From JACVRX01 sp963831385 (GTDB taxonomy: Bacteria; Actinomycetota; Actinomycetes; Jiangellales; Jiangellaceae): a stretch of DNA of 64,000 nucleotides. Location of the stretch: positions 1 through 64,000 of the forward strand of contig CAWHPW010000007.1 in the NCBI GenBank assembly GCA_963831385.1, written 5' to 3'. Under the pieces are notes generated by a model that searched no databases, was not told the origin of the DNA, and worked only from the letters and a program-made list of their open reading frames with translations. This document shows, in pieces, positions 1 to 8,642 of the stretch; the first letter of the stretch is position 1, and each line of letters opens with the position of its first letter. The position numbers and the translations under genes are program-made.

Positions 1-707
1 CGCCGGCCGTCGCCGACGGCCAACAAGGCACCGACCATGGCCCGGACCTGGTTGTGGCAGAACGCGTCGGCCTCGATCGTCGCGATCGCCAGGTCGGCCT
101 CGGCGCGCTCCCACCGCAACATCCGCAGCGTCCGGATCGTCGTCGCGCCTTTCCGTGGCCGGCAGAAGGCGGCGAAGTCCTGGGTCCCGAGCAAGCCGTT
201 GGCGGCACTATTCATGGCCGGGATGTCCAGCCGGCGCGGGTGCCAGAACACGAGCGATCGCTGCAACGGATCCGGACCGTAGGCGTTGTCCGCAACCCGG
301 TACAGGTAGCGGCGCCAGAGCGCGGAGAACCGTGCGTCGAATCCGGCTGGAGCTTCGCGGGCCAAGGGCACCCGAACGTCCATCGGCAGCAAACCGGCAA
401 GGCGCCGTACCAAGGCGGCGCCCGGAGTTAGATCAGCCCGGCCCGGAAGCAACGCCCATGCCGCCGGTTCGACGTCGAAGTGGCAGACCTGGCCGGATGC
501 ATGGACGCCGGCGTCGGTCCGGCCGGCGACGGTCAGCTGGGGTGGGTCGGTCCTCAGCACCGTCCCGAGGGCCTGCTCGAGAACGCCCTGGACAGTTCGC
601 CGACCCGGCTGGCGCGCCCAGCCGGAGAATCCGGTGCCGTCGTACGCGACGTCGAGACGCACGCGCAACAGCCCGCCGCCACCGGGTTCGGTAGCGACGG
701 GCTGCAT
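1..707 (-). CDS. truA: tRNA pseudouridine synthase A (partial, 3' end outside window)
   Basis: Converts uridines at positions 38-40 of the tRNA anticodon arm to pseudouridine in the cytoplasm. The minus-strand reading from the ATG at 707 gives the TruA start pattern (RVRLDVAYDGTGFSGWARQPG) and the catalytic-aspartate motif AGRTDAGVHA near residue 60, followed by the usual FDARFSALWRRYLYRV and DFAAFCRPR segments. About 235 codons are present and the frame is open to base 1, so the C-terminus lies outside the window. It begins 16 bases after the rplQ stop, as the last gene of the alpha-operon block, the usual actinobacterial position. The start is the first ATG after rplQ. Confidence 0.93.
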   Translation of the reverse strand, partial: MQPVATEPGGGGLLRVRLDVAYDGTGFSGWARQPGRRTVQGVLEQALGTVLRTDPPQLTVAGRTDAGVHASGQVCHFDVEPAAWALLPGRADLTPGAALVRRLAGLLPMDVRVPLAREAPAGFDARFSALWRRYLYRVADNAYGPDPLQRSLVFWHPRRLDIPAMNSAANGLLGTQDFAAFCRPRKGATTIRTLRMLRWERAEADLAIATIEADAFCHNQVRAMVGALLAVGDGR

Positions 708-723
708 GCTGTGAGGCGGACGG

Positions 724-1416
724 TCAGGCGTTCTTCTGGTCGTCCGCCGCTTCCCCGCTGGAGTCGTCGGTGGGCAGGTCGGCGAAGACGACGTCCTCGA
801 CATCGGCCGAATCCTCGCCTTCGGAATCGGCATCGACGACCTCAGCCTGCTCGGCGGCGCTGCCCTCGGTCTCAGCGACGTCGGCGGCCGCATCGGTGAC
901 CTCGACCGTCGATTCGCCCGCTGGCGACGGCGTGACATCGGCATCGTCGGCCGCTGCCGCCGCGGGCGCGGCGGCCTTCTTCTTCTTCGCCGGTGCGGAC
1001 TTCTTCGCGGCCCGACGGGTGGCACTCTGTGCCTCGGCCACGACCTGCTCGGCGAGCGGCTCGACCAGCTCGATGACGGCCATCGGGGCGTTGTCGCCCT
1101 TGCGCGGGTCGATCTTGACGATGCGGGTGTAGCCACCGTTGCGGTTGCCATATCGCGGGCCGATCTCGGTGAACAGGACGTGCACGATGCTCTTGTCACT
1201 GATCGTGCTGAGCACCTGGCGACGCGCGTGCAGGTCGCCGCGCTTGGCCTTGGTGATCAGCCGCTCGGCCACCGGACGCAGCCGGCGCGCCTTGGCCTCG
1301 GTGGTCGTGATGCGACCGTGCTCGAACAGCGCCGTGGCCAGATTCGCCAGGATGTGCCGCTCGTGTGCCGGCGAACCGCCGAGGCGGGCACCCTTCGCGG
1401 GGGCGGGCATGGTCAA
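724..1416 (-). CDS. rplQ: 50S ribosomal protein L17, long acidic tail
   Basis: Structural protein of the large subunit, lining the exit-tunnel side. The first ~115 residues are the L17 fold (MPAPAKGARLGGSPAHERHILANLATALFEHGRI, then TTEAKARRLRPVAERLITKAKRGD). After about residue 125 the protein continues for ~100 residues of Ala/Glu/Asp-rich low-complexity sequence with one Lys-rich patch. At 230 residues it is nearly twice the E. coli length; such tails are known in actinobacteria but this one is long. It lies between rpoA and truA in the conserved alpha-operon order and is probably cotranscribed with both. Confidence 0.96.
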   Translation of the reverse strand: MTMPAPAKGARLGGSPAHERHILANLATALFEHGRITTTEAKARRLRPVAERLITKAKRGDLHARRQVLSTISDKSIVHVLFTEIGPRYGNRNGGYTRIVKIDPRKGDNAPMAVIELVEPLAEQVVAEAQSATRRAAKKSAPAKKKKAAAPAAAAADDADVTPSPAGESTVEVTDAAADVAETEGSAAEQAEVVDADSEGEDSADVEDVVFADLPTDDSSGEAADDQKNA

Positions 1417-1479
1417 CTCCTCTGTCGGATGCTGCGCTTCGCGGGTCCGGGTATGCGGTGGACCGCAGCCCCGTAGCTG

Positions 1480-2493
1480 TCAGTACTGCTCGTCCTCGGC
1501 GTAAGACTGGTCGTCGTCGCCGTAGGAGTCCACGGCGGCGGCCGGGTCGAAGCCGGGAGCGCCGTCCTTGAGAGCAAGACCCATGGTGGCGAGCTTGGCC
1601 TTGACCTCGTCGATGGACTTCTGACCGAAGTTGCGGATGTCGAGCAGGTCCGCCTCGCTGCGCGAGATCAGCTCACCCACGGAGTGGATGCCCTCGCGCT
1701 TGAGGCAGTTGTACGACCGGACCGTGAGCTGCAGGTCCTCGATCGGCAGCGCCAGGTCGGCGGCAAGCTGCGCGTCGACCGGCGACGGGCCGATCTCGAT
1801 GCCCTCGGCGTCGACATTGAGCTCACGTGCGAGGCCGAACAGCTCGACCAGAGTGGTGCCCGCCGAAGCGACGGCGTCGCGCGGGCGCATCGACGGCTTG
1901 GTCTCGACGTCGACGATGAGCTTGTCGAAGTCGGTGCGGCCCTCGACCCGGGTCGCCTCCACCTTGTACGTGACCTTGAGCACCGGGGAGTAGATCGAAT
2001 CGACCGGGATCCGGCCGATCTCGGCGTCGGCTCGCTTGTTCTGGACTGCGGAGACATAACCGCGGCCGCGCTCGACCGTCAGCTCCATCTCCAGCTTGCC
2101 CTTGCCGTTGAGCGTCGCGAGATGCAGATCCGGGTTGTGCACCTCGACGCCGGCCGGCGGGGCGATGTCAGCCGCTGTCACGGCACCGGGCCCCTGCTTG
2201 CGCAAATACATCGTCACCGGCTCGTCGTGCTCCGAGGACACGACGAGCTCCTTGAGGTTGAGGATGACGTCGGTGACGTCCTCCTTGACCCCTGGGATCG
2301 TCGTGAACTCGTGCAGCACGCCCTCGATGCGGATCGAGGTGATGGCTGCACCGGGGATCGACGAGAGCAGCGTGCGGCGCAGCGAGTTGCCGAGCGTGTA
2401 GCCGAAGCCGGGCTCGAGTGGGTCGATGGTGAATCGGGCTCGGGTGTCGTCGACCTCGTCGACGGTGAGGTTGGGACGCTGGGTGATGAGCAC
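1480..2493 (-). CDS. rpoA: RNA polymerase alpha subunit
   Basis: Dimerises to scaffold beta and beta-prime in RNA polymerase; the C-terminal domain contacts UP elements and activators. The N-terminal domain spans about residues 1-230 (MLITQRPNLTVDEVDDTR, then FGYTLGNSLRRTLLSSIPGA near residue 31). The C-terminal helix-hairpin-helix domain (YNCLKREGIHSVGELI, LDIRNFGQKSIDEVKAKL) covers about residues 250-315, followed by a short acidic, Tyr-containing tail. At 337 residues it has normal actinobacterial length. It sits between rpsD and rplQ as expected for the alpha operon. Confidence 0.98.
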   Translation of the reverse strand: MLITQRPNLTVDEVDDTRARFTIDPLEPGFGYTLGNSLRRTLLSSIPGAAITSIRIEGVLHEFTTIPGVKEDVTDVILNLKELVVSSEHDEPVTMYLRKQGPGAVTAADIAPPAGVEVHNPDLHLATLNGKGKLEMELTVERGRGYVSAVQNKRADAEIGRIPVDSIYSPVLKVTYKVEATRVEGRTDFDKLIVDVETKPSMRPRDAVASAGTTLVELFGLARELNVDAEGIEIGPSPVDAQLAADLALPIEDLQLTVRSYNCLKREGIHSVGELISRSEADLLDIRNFGQKSIDEVKAKLATMGLALKDGAPGFDPAAAVDSYGDDDQSYAEDEQY

Positions 2494-2540
2494 TGGTGTT
2501 CCTCTCCGCGACGCCCGCTATATGACGCCGCGATCGGGTC

Positions 2541-3146
2541 TTACTTCGAGTAGAGCTCGACGATGAGCTGCTCCTGGACCGGGGTGTCGATCTGCTGCCG
2601 GACCGGGAGCTGGTGGACCAGGATGCGCAGCTGGCCGGGGAGAACCTCCAGCCAGGCCGGCACGGGACGCTCACCGTGGGTCTCGCGGGCGATGATGAAC
2701 GGCGTCATCTCCAGCGACTTGGGACGGACGTCGATGACGTCGTGCGGCGCGACCCGGTACGACGGCACGTCGACCTTGTGGCCGTTGACCAGGAAGTGGC
2801 CGTGCACGACCAGCTGGCGCGCGTGCCGACGGGTCCGCGCCACGCCAGCGCGGTACACGACGTTGTCGAGGCGGGACTCCAGGATCTGCAGTAAGGCCTC
2901 ACCGGTCTTGCCCTGGGTCCGGTTGGCCTCTTCGTAGTAGCGGCGGAACTGCTTTTCGAGGATTCCGTAGGTGTGGCGCGCTTTCTGCTTCTCGTGCAGC
3001 TGGAGGCGGTACTCGCTCTCCTTCTGCCGGCCCCGGCCGTGCTGGCCGGGCGGATAGGGGCGGCGCTCGTAAGCCTTGTCGAAGCCGACGAGGTCGACGC
3101 CGAGGCGGCGCGACTTCTTCGTGATGGGGCCGGTGTAACGGGCCAT
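2541..3146 (-). CDS. rpsD: 30S ribosomal protein S4
   Basis: Primary 16S rRNA-binding protein that nucleates 30S assembly and in many bacteria represses its own operon. The start MARYTGPITKKSRRLGVD and the S4 RNA-binding domain (RLDNVVYRAGVARTRRHARQ, residues ~93-112, then LVVHGHFLVNG) identify it. It has 201 residues and no N-terminal cysteines, so it is the zinc-independent form. It lies between rpsK and rpoA; whether it controls this operon cannot be told from sequence alone. Confidence 0.98.
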   Translation of the reverse strand: MARYTGPITKKSRRLGVDLVGFDKAYERRPYPPGQHGRGRQKESEYRLQLHEKQKARHTYGILEKQFRRYYEEANRTQGKTGEALLQILESRLDNVVYRAGVARTRRHARQLVVHGHFLVNGHKVDVPSYRVAPHDVIDVRPKSLEMTPFIIARETHGERPVPAWLEVLPGQLRILVHQLPVRQQIDTPVQEQLIVELYSK

Positions 3147-3180
3147 GGTGGGTCAGCTCTCTTCTGTCGGTCTCGGGCGC

Positions 3181-3594
3181 TCAGACACGCCGACGCTTGG
3201 GCGGACGGCAGCCGTTGTGCGCCTGCGGCGTCACGTCGGAGATCGTGCCCACTTCCAAGCCGACGGCCTGCAGCGAGCGGATCGCGGTCTCGCGGCCCGA
3301 GCCCGGGCCCTTGACGAACACGTCGACCTTGCGCATCCCGTGCTCTTGGGCGCGACGCGCGGCGGCTTCGGCAGCCATCTGCGCGGCGTACGGGGTGGAC
3401 TTGCGCGAGCCCTTGAAACCGACCTGACCGGCGCTGGCCCAGGAGATCACGTTGCCCTGCGGGTCGGTGATCGAGACGATGGTGTTGTTGAACGTGCTCT
3501 TGATGTGCGCAACGCCGTACGCGACGTTCTTCTTCTCCTTGCGCCGTACCTTGGTGGTCTTGGCGCCTGAGGCCTGTCGAGTCTTCGGAGGCAT
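3181..3594 (-). CDS. rpsK: 30S ribosomal protein S11
   Basis: Platform protein of the 30S subunit near the mRNA exit. It has an Arg/Lys-rich N-terminus, the core NVAYGVAHIKSTFNNTIVSI from about residue 23, and the C-terminal DVTPQAHNGCRPPKRRRV typical of bacterial S11. At 137 residues the length is normal. It sits between rpsM and rpsD; the 34-base gap to rpsD is compatible with one transcript. Confidence 0.98.
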   Translation of the reverse strand: MPPKTRQASGAKTTKVRRKEKKNVAYGVAHIKSTFNNTIVSITDPQGNVISWASAGQVGFKGSRKSTPYAAQMAAEAAARRAQEHGMRKVDVFVKGPGSGRETAIRSLQAVGLEVGTISDVTPQAHNGCRPPKRRRV

Positions 3595-3648
3595 GTCAGT
3601 CGGAGCTCCTGTCTGCGTTCGCGGCTGAGGTCAGCGTCAATGGCCTGG

Positions 3649-4026
3649 TCACTTGCTGACCTTCTTCTTGCCGGCGACGGTCTTGCGGGGACCCTTCCGG
3701 GTGCGGGCGTTGGTGTGGGTGCGCTGACCACGGACCGGAAGGCCGCGACGGTGGCGGATGCCCTGGTAGCTACCGATCTCGACCTTGCGCCGGATGTCTC
3801 CCTGGACTTCGCGGCGCAGGTCACCTTCGACCTGGTAGTTGGCCTCGATCCAGTCGCGGAGCTTGACCAGCTCCTCGTCGCCGAGGTCGCGGACGCGCAG
3901 GTCGGGGCTGACTCCCGTCTGCTTCAACGTCTCCAGTGCGCGGGTTCGGCCGATGCCGAAGATATAGGTGAGGGCGACCTCCAGGCGCTTGTCGCGCGGG
4001 AGGTCGACGCCGACGAGTCGGGCCAT
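3649..4026 (-). CDS. rpsM: 30S ribosomal protein S13
   Basis: Head protein of the small subunit that contacts L5 and tRNA in the P site. It begins MARLVGVDLPRDKRLEVALT and ends with the basic tail characteristic of S13 (RGQRTHTNARTRKGPRK). I chose the ATG at 4026, giving 125 residues, because that is the canonical S13 start; an in-frame ATG 14 codons upstream would add a non-homologous leader. It follows rpmJ after a 139-base gap. Confidence 0.97.
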   Translation of the reverse strand: MARLVGVDLPRDKRLEVALTYIFGIGRTRALETLKQTGVSPDLRVRDLGDEELVKLRDWIEANYQVEGDLRREVQGDIRRKVEIGSYQGIRHRRGLPVRGQRTHTNARTRKGPRKTVAGKKKVSK

Positions 4027-4165
4027 GTGGCTCGGTTTCTCCTTGCTTCTCGGAGGTGTCCGGCGCACCGCGTCCCACCGGTGGTTCTGATGGGCCCCGG
4101 CCTCCGTCCAGGGGTGGCCCGCGTCGAACTGGCGCGGGTGCAGGTGCGCTTTTGAGTTGCGGTGA

Positions 4166-4279
4166 TCAGCCCTGCCGCTGCTTGTGCCGCAGGTTCTCGC
4201 AGATCACCATGACCCGCCCGTGCCGGCGGATCACCTTGCACTTGTCGCAGATGGGCTTGACGCTCGGCTTGACCTTCAT
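4166..4279 (-). CDS. rpmJ: 50S ribosomal protein L36 (zinc-binding form)
   Basis: A 37-residue large-subunit protein. It begins MKVKPSVKPICDKCKVIRR and retains the zinc ligands: Cys-X2-Cys near residues 11-14, a third Cys near residue 27 (MVICENLRHKQRQG) and a following His, so it is the zinc-containing L36. The gene is flanked by infA and rpsM in the standard order. Confidence 0.96.
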   Translation of the reverse strand: MKVKPSVKPICDKCKVIRRHGRVMVICENLRHKQRQG

Positions 4280-4304
4280 TGCTGTCTCCGTCGGGCGGGT
4301 GTGG

Positions 4305-4526
4305 TCACTTGTAGCGGTACACGATCCGACCGCGGGTGAGGTCGTAGGGGCTGAGCTCCACCACGACGCGGTCCTCGGGGAGGATCCGGATGTAGTGCTG
4401 GCGCATCTTGCCCGAGATGTGGGCGAGAACCTTGTGGCCGTTGGAGAGCTCGACCCGGAACATGGCATTCGGTAGAGCTTCGACCACGGTGCCCTCGATC
4501 TCGATGACCCCGTCCTTCTTCGGCAT
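4305..4526 (-). CDS. infA: translation initiation factor IF-1
   Basis: Binds the A site of the 30S subunit during initiation together with IF-2 and IF-3. The 73-residue product is a single OB-fold: MPKKDGVIEIEGTVVEALPN, FRVELSNGHKVLAHISGKMR, ending LSPYDLTRGRIVYRYK. The start is the ATG at 4526, matching canonical IF-1 length. It is the first gene of the infA-rpmJ-rpsM-rpsK-rpsD-rpoA-rplQ block, and a promoter-like sequence lies about 135 bases upstream. Confidence 0.98.
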   Translation of the reverse strand: MPKKDGVIEIEGTVVEALPNAMFRVELSNGHKVLAHISGKMRQHYIRILPEDRVVVELSPYDLTRGRIVYRYK

Positions 4527-4660
4527 TGCCTCCGCGCTTCTGTCGTGGATGTGTCTGACGGCTCGGCTCACCGACGAACGAGCCCGCCGGCACGCCCCTA
4601 TCCCGGGAATGGGATCAGCCGCGGGGCACGCCGAATCAGGCCACAGTGGGCCGACCAAGA

Positions 4661-4691
4661 ATTGTACGGCACGGCGGGGGTTCCACGCCAA
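4661..4691 (-). promoter_or_regulatory. candidate promoter for infA operon
   Basis: Read on the minus strand, TTGGCG (4691-4686), a 19-base spacer and TACAAT (4666-4661) resemble housekeeping sigma hexamers. The -10 match is good; the spacing is longer than the ideal 17-18. It lies in the only sizeable gap between the DUF1707 gene and infA. This is an inference from hexamers alone. Confidence 0.45.
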
Positions 4692-4715
4692 ACGGGGTGA
4701 TCTTCGTTCGTGGTG

Positions 4716-5168
4716 TCACCGGCCCTGATCGAAACCGCGGTTGGCCAGCGTCATCATCAGCAGAACCACTCCCCACGGACCAGCGACCCACATGGGCCAG
4801 AAGTACGCAGCTGAACCACTGGCGATGGAGACGAACATCCAGATCACGACATTGACCGAGACCGCCGTTCCCCACACCCACCAGGCGGCGGTCAGGGCGG
4901 TGCGGCCCGTCTGCCGCTGAGCCGGTGCCGCCGGAGCCGGTCGGGCCAACGGCGACGCCGTGGACCTGGTCGCGGGCGGCCGGGCCGGCCTGGGCAGATC
5001 CGCAACCAGCCGGTCGAGCTCACCGTACGTGCGCGCCTCGTAAGTCGCCCCTAGGCGCTCGAGCAGCTCGTCCTGGGCAAGTCGCCCGTCGGCGTGCGCG
5101 TCGCGGAGCACGGCCGCAATGCGGTCGCGGTCGGCATCGGAGGCGCGCATCTCGGGCCGGTCGACCAT
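4716..5168 (-). CDS. DUF1707 domain membrane protein
   Basis: A 150-residue protein of unknown function. Residues ~6-60 match the DUF1707 pattern: MRASDADRDRIAAVLRDAHA, DGRLAQDELLERL, then YGELDRLVADLP. A Pro/Ala-rich linker follows, and two hydrophobic segments (~residues 95-115 and 122-142) end in a short cytoplasmic tail. DUF1707 proteins are widespread in actinobacteria, usually as small membrane proteins. It lies between map and infA, with 145 bases on the map side and 189 on the infA side. It is probably not functionally tied to translation. Confidence 0.8.
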   Translation of the reverse strand: MVDRPEMRASDADRDRIAAVLRDAHADGRLAQDELLERLGATYEARTYGELDRLVADLPRPARPPATRSTASPLARPAPAAPAQRQTGRTALTAAWWVWGTAVSVNVVIWMFVSIASGSAAYFWPMWVAGPWGVVLLMMTLANRGFDQGR

Positions 5169-5313
5169 CCCGCAAGTATCCCGGAACCACGCAGCCGCCG
5201 ACCATCAGGGATGCCCCGGATTCGCGCGCAGCAGCGACCATTCCTCCCGGTGGAGCCGGATCTGCGGGAAGGGGGTTCACGGGGTGTCGGTGGGTCGTAC
5301 GGGCGGATCAGGA

Positions 5314-6157
5314 TCAGGCCGTGGCCGGGGTGGGCACACCGAGCGAGCTGAGCCGGGAGGCACCGCCGTCCAGCGCGGTGAGGACCCACGGCCCGTCTGG
5401 GGTGACGGCGACGGTGTGCTCGAAGTGCGCGGACAGCGAGCCGTCAGCGGTGGCGACCGTCCAGCCGTCGTCGAGCAGGACGGTTTCCGCTCCGCCGATG
5501 TTGATCATCGGCTCGATCGCGAGGACCATGCCGGGCACCAGCTTGGGTCCGCGAACTCGGGTGCGGTAGTTGAGCACATGCGGATCCTGGTGCATCTCCG
5601 TGCCGATGCCGTGGCCGCCGTACTCGGCGACGATCCCGTAGTCGCCGGAACCCGCTACGTGGTCCTCGACCGCCGCGCCGATGTCACGCAGCCGGTTGCC
5701 CACTTGCATCGCCGCGATGCCAGCCCACAACGATCCCTCGCAAGCGGCCAGCAGATGAGCGGCCTCGTCGCTCACCTTCCCCACGGGCAGAGTCACAGCT
5801 GCGTCACCGTGCCAACCGTCCAGGATCGCCCCACAGTCGACGGACACCACATCACCAGACACGAGGCGACGATGGCCGGGGATCCCATGGACGATCTCGT
5901 CGTTCACCGATGCGCAGATCGTCGCCGGGAAGGAGTTTCGGCCCGGACTACGCGGCACGTAGCCGACGCCGGGGAGGTAGTCGAGAAAGGACGGCACCGC
6001 TCCCCGCGACCGGATCTCGTCATCGGCGACGCGCATCGAGTTCGCGCAGTGTCACGCCAGGGGCGACGGCAGCCCGGACGGCGGCGAGCGCTTCGGCCAC
6101 GACCAGTCCGGCCAGACGCATCTTTTCGACCTCGACGTCGGACTTGAGCTGGATCAT
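5314..6157 (-). CDS. map: methionine aminopeptidase, type I, split by a frameshift
   Basis: Removes the initiator methionine from nascent proteins, using two metal ions. The N-terminal ~43 residues (MIQLKSDVEVEKMRLAGLVV...) read from ATG 6157, overlapping the adk stop by four bases (ATGA), and end at a TGA at 6022-6020. The rest reads in the next frame (VADDEIRSRGAVPSFLDY...) and includes all metal ligands: the Asp pair around SVDCGAILDGWHGD, the His in YGGHGIG, and Glu in IEPMINIG and FEHTVAVTP. The His motif DEIVHGIPG is also present. One apparent extra base near 6031-6037 joins the frames. An ATG at 6036 opens the second frame but would lose the conserved N-terminus. I favour sequence error over true inactivation. 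Confidence 0.88.
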
Positions 6158-6771
6158 GCGGGCTGAGTCGAGTCTCCGCTCGGGTCGGGCATGGTGAGAT
6201 CATCCCCGTCCCCCACCACCGCCAGCATCCTGGTCGCGACCTCCGACACGGGGCCCATGCCGTCGACTCGCGTCAACAGACCGCGGCCCTCGTAGACCTC
6301 GGCCAGCGGCGCAGTCTGCTCGGCGAACAGCTTCAGGCGATGCCGGATGACGTCCTCGGTATCGTCGCTGCGACCCTCGGCGTCGGCTCGTCGGAGTATC
6401 CGCTTGACGACCTCTTCCACGTCGACGACCAACGTGATGACGCAATCGAGCTTGGTCCCCTGTTCGGCGAGCACCTGGTCGAGAAACTCGACCTGCGAAA
6501 CCGTGCGCGGATACCCGTCGAGAATGAAGCCGGTCGTGGCGTCCGGACGCGAGAGCCGAGACCGCACCATGGCGTTCGTCACCGAGTCCGGGACGTACTC
6601 GCCCTGGGATATGTACTTCTTCGCCTCGACCCCCAGCGGGGTCCCCCCAGCGACGTTGGCGCGGAAGATGTCGCCGGTGGAAATCGCCGGGATACCCAGC
6701 CGGGACGCGACAATGGCGGCCTGGGTGCCCTTGCCGGAGCCGGGCGCACCCGTGAGCAGCAGCCGCTTCAC
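6154..6771 (-). CDS. adk: adenylate kinase
   Basis: Cytoplasmic kinase interconverting ATP + AMP and 2 ADP. The P-loop GAPGSGKGTQ is at residues ~7-16, the AMP-binding STGDIFR follows near residue 31, and the GFILDGYPRT motif lies mid-protein. The LID is the short type (RRADAEGRSDDTEDV), as usual in actinobacteria. The GTG at 6771 overlaps the secY stop (GTGA) and gives 205 residues; longer in-frame extensions would run back through secY. It overlaps map by four bases, forming the conserved secY-adk-map unit. Confidence 0.97.
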   Translation of the reverse strand: MKRLLLTGAPGSGKGTQAAIVASRLGIPAISTGDIFRANVAGGTPLGVEAKKYISQGEYVPDSVTNAMVRSRLSRPDATTGFILDGYPRTVSQVEFLDQVLAEQGTKLDCVITLVVDVEEVVKRILRRADAEGRSDDTEDVIRHRLKLFAEQTAPLAEVYEGRGLLTRVDGMGPVSEVATRMLAVVGDGDDLTMPDPSGDSTQPA

Positions 6772-8057
6772 CGCAGGAACCCCTCGTAGTTGCGCTGCTG
6801 CAGCTGGCTCTCGATCTGCTGCACGGTCTGCAAGCCCACCCCCACCATGATCAGAATACTGGTGCCGCCGAAGGGGAAGTTGGCGTTGGCGTCGACCAGG
6901 ACGAAGGCCACCAGAGGGATCAACGAGACGAGCCCGAGATACACCGAGCCCGGAGCGGTCAGCCGGGTCAGGACGTAGTCGAGGTATTCCTCGGTCGGCC
7001 GGCCGGCCCGGATGCCCGGAATGAAACCGCCGTACTTCTTCATGTTGTCGGCGACGTCCTTCGGGTTGAACGTGATCGACACGTAGAAGTAGGTGAAGAA
7101 CACGATCAGCAAGAAGAACGTCACCATGTAGAGCCAATGCTCACCGGTGGTGAAGTTGTTCTGGATCCACACCGCCCAGTCGGCTTCTGGGTTGAACTGA
7201 CTCAGCAGCAACGGCAGGTAAAGCAGCGACGAGGCGAAGATGACCGGGATGATTCCAGCTTGGTTGATCTTGAGCGGGATGTAGGTCGCCGAACCGCCGT
7301 ACATCCGCCGCCCGACCATCCGTTTCGCGTACTGGACGGGGATGCGGCGTTGGGCCTGCTCGATGAACACGACGGCGGTCACGACCACCAGACCGACGAG
7401 CAAGACGATGGCGAAGGTCGGCCAACCCTGCGAGACCCGGATGCTCCACAGCGCGGTCGGGAACGTGGCGATGATCTGGGTGAAGATCAAGATGGACATC
7501 CCGTTGCCGACGCCACGGTCGGTGATGAGCTCACCCAGCCACATGATCACGGCCGTGCCGGCCGTCATCGTGATGACCATGACGACGATGGTGCCGATCG
7601 ACTCGTCGGGGACGATCTGTTCGGGGCAGTTCGGGAACAGCTGACCGTTACGTGCCAACGACACGATCGTCGTCGCCTGTAGCACGGCCAGCCCGATGGT
7701 GAGATAGCGGGTGTACTGCGTGATCTGCGTCTGGCCTGCCTGACCCTCCTTCTTGAGAGCCTCGAGCCGTGGGATCACCACGGTCAGCAGCTGGAGAATG
7801 ATGCTGGCCGTGATGTAGGGCATGATGCCCAGCGCGAACACCGCGAGCTGTAGGAGCGCTCCACCGGAGAACAGGTTGAGCATGCCGTAGACGCCGGTGT
7901 TTCCTACCTGCTCGACACAGGCGTTGACCGCCTGCACGTCGATACCCGGCGTCGGCACGACCGACCCCAGTCGGAACAACGCGATGATGCCCAGGGTGAA
8001 GAGCATCTTCCTGCGTAGGTCGGGCGTACGGAACGCCCGAGCGAACGCGGTGAGCAC
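6768..8057 (-). CDS. secY: preprotein translocase subunit SecY
   Basis: Channel-forming subunit of the SecYEG translocase in the cytoplasmic membrane. The 429-residue product starts MLTAFARAFRTPDLRRKMLF and has ten hydrophobic segments. It contains the SecY signatures GSVVPTPGIDV near residue 31, the LEALKKEGQAGQ loop and the cytoplasmic VQYAKRMVGRRMYGG region. Its partner SecE is encoded near 35.1 kb. It lies between rplO and adk in the spc operon, with about 120 bases separating it from rplO. Confidence 0.98.
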   Translation of the reverse strand: MLTAFARAFRTPDLRRKMLFTLGIIALFRLGSVVPTPGIDVQAVNACVEQVGNTGVYGMLNLFSGGALLQLAVFALGIMPYITASIILQLLTVVIPRLEALKKEGQAGQTQITQYTRYLTIGLAVLQATTIVSLARNGQLFPNCPEQIVPDESIGTIVVMVITMTAGTAVIMWLGELITDRGVGNGMSILIFTQIIATFPTALWSIRVSQGWPTFAIVLLVGLVVVTAVVFIEQAQRRIPVQYAKRMVGRRMYGGSATYIPLKINQAGIIPVIFASSLLYLPLLLSQFNPEADWAVWIQNNFTTGEHWLYMVTFFLLIVFFTYFYVSITFNPKDVADNMKKYGGFIPGIRAGRPTEEYLDYVLTRLTAPGSVYLGLVSLIPLVAFVLVDANANFPFGGTSILIMVGVGLQTVQQIESQLQQRNYEGFLR

Positions 8058-8176
8058 TGACTTCCTCCTGCGCGGCGCCGAAACGTTGGCGCTGTGGTGC
8101 GGACGGTCGGCGCGGCCGACGCATTGTGACGTCGTTCGTGACGATAACAGGCGGCTACTTGCGCCGCCGCAGCGCC

Positions 8177-8641
8177 TCAGAGCTCGGTAGCCGACCCGCC
8201 TGCTGCGGTGATCTTCTGCTTCGCCGATGTCGAGAACGCGTGCGCACTGATCTGCAAGGCAGCCGAGACCTCACCAGTGCCGAGGATCTTTATCGGTCGG
8301 CCGGCGCGAACGGCGCCCTTGCCCACCAGATCCTCGACGTTCACGGTTCCGCCTTCGGGGTACAGCGCAGCGAGGCGATCCAGGTTGACTACCTGGTATT
8401 CGACCCGGAAAGGGTTCTTGAAGCCCTTCAGCTTGGGCAGCCGCATGTGCAGTGGCATCTGCCCGCCCTCGAACCGAGCCGACACCGTGCCACGAGCTTT
8501 GCTGCCCTTGGTGCCTCGACCCGCCGTCTTGCCCCTGGCGCCGGCGCGGCCGCGACCCACCCGGGTCTTGGCGGTCTTGGCACCGTCCGCGGGCCGCAGA
8601 TGATGTGGCTTGAGTGGCGCCCCTTCGTTGGACGCAGGCAT
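8177..8641 (-). CDS. rplO: 50S ribosomal protein L15
   Basis: Large-subunit assembly protein that binds 23S rRNA. It has the glycine/arginine-rich N-terminal stretch VGRGRAGARGKTAGRGTKG and the conserved LPKLKGFKNPF segment, followed by the C-terminal globular part ending in VSAALQISAHAFSTSAKQKI. At 154 residues the length is normal. It directly follows rpmD, and secY lies downstream, as in the spc operon. Confidence 0.97.
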   Translation of the reverse strand: MPASNEGAPLKPHHLRPADGAKTAKTRVGRGRAGARGKTAGRGTKGSKARGTVSARFEGGQMPLHMRLPKLKGFKNPFRVEYQVVNLDRLAALYPEGGTVNVEDLVGKGAVRAGRPIKILGTGEVSAALQISAHAFSTSAKQKITAAGGSATEL

Positions 8642-8642
8642 G

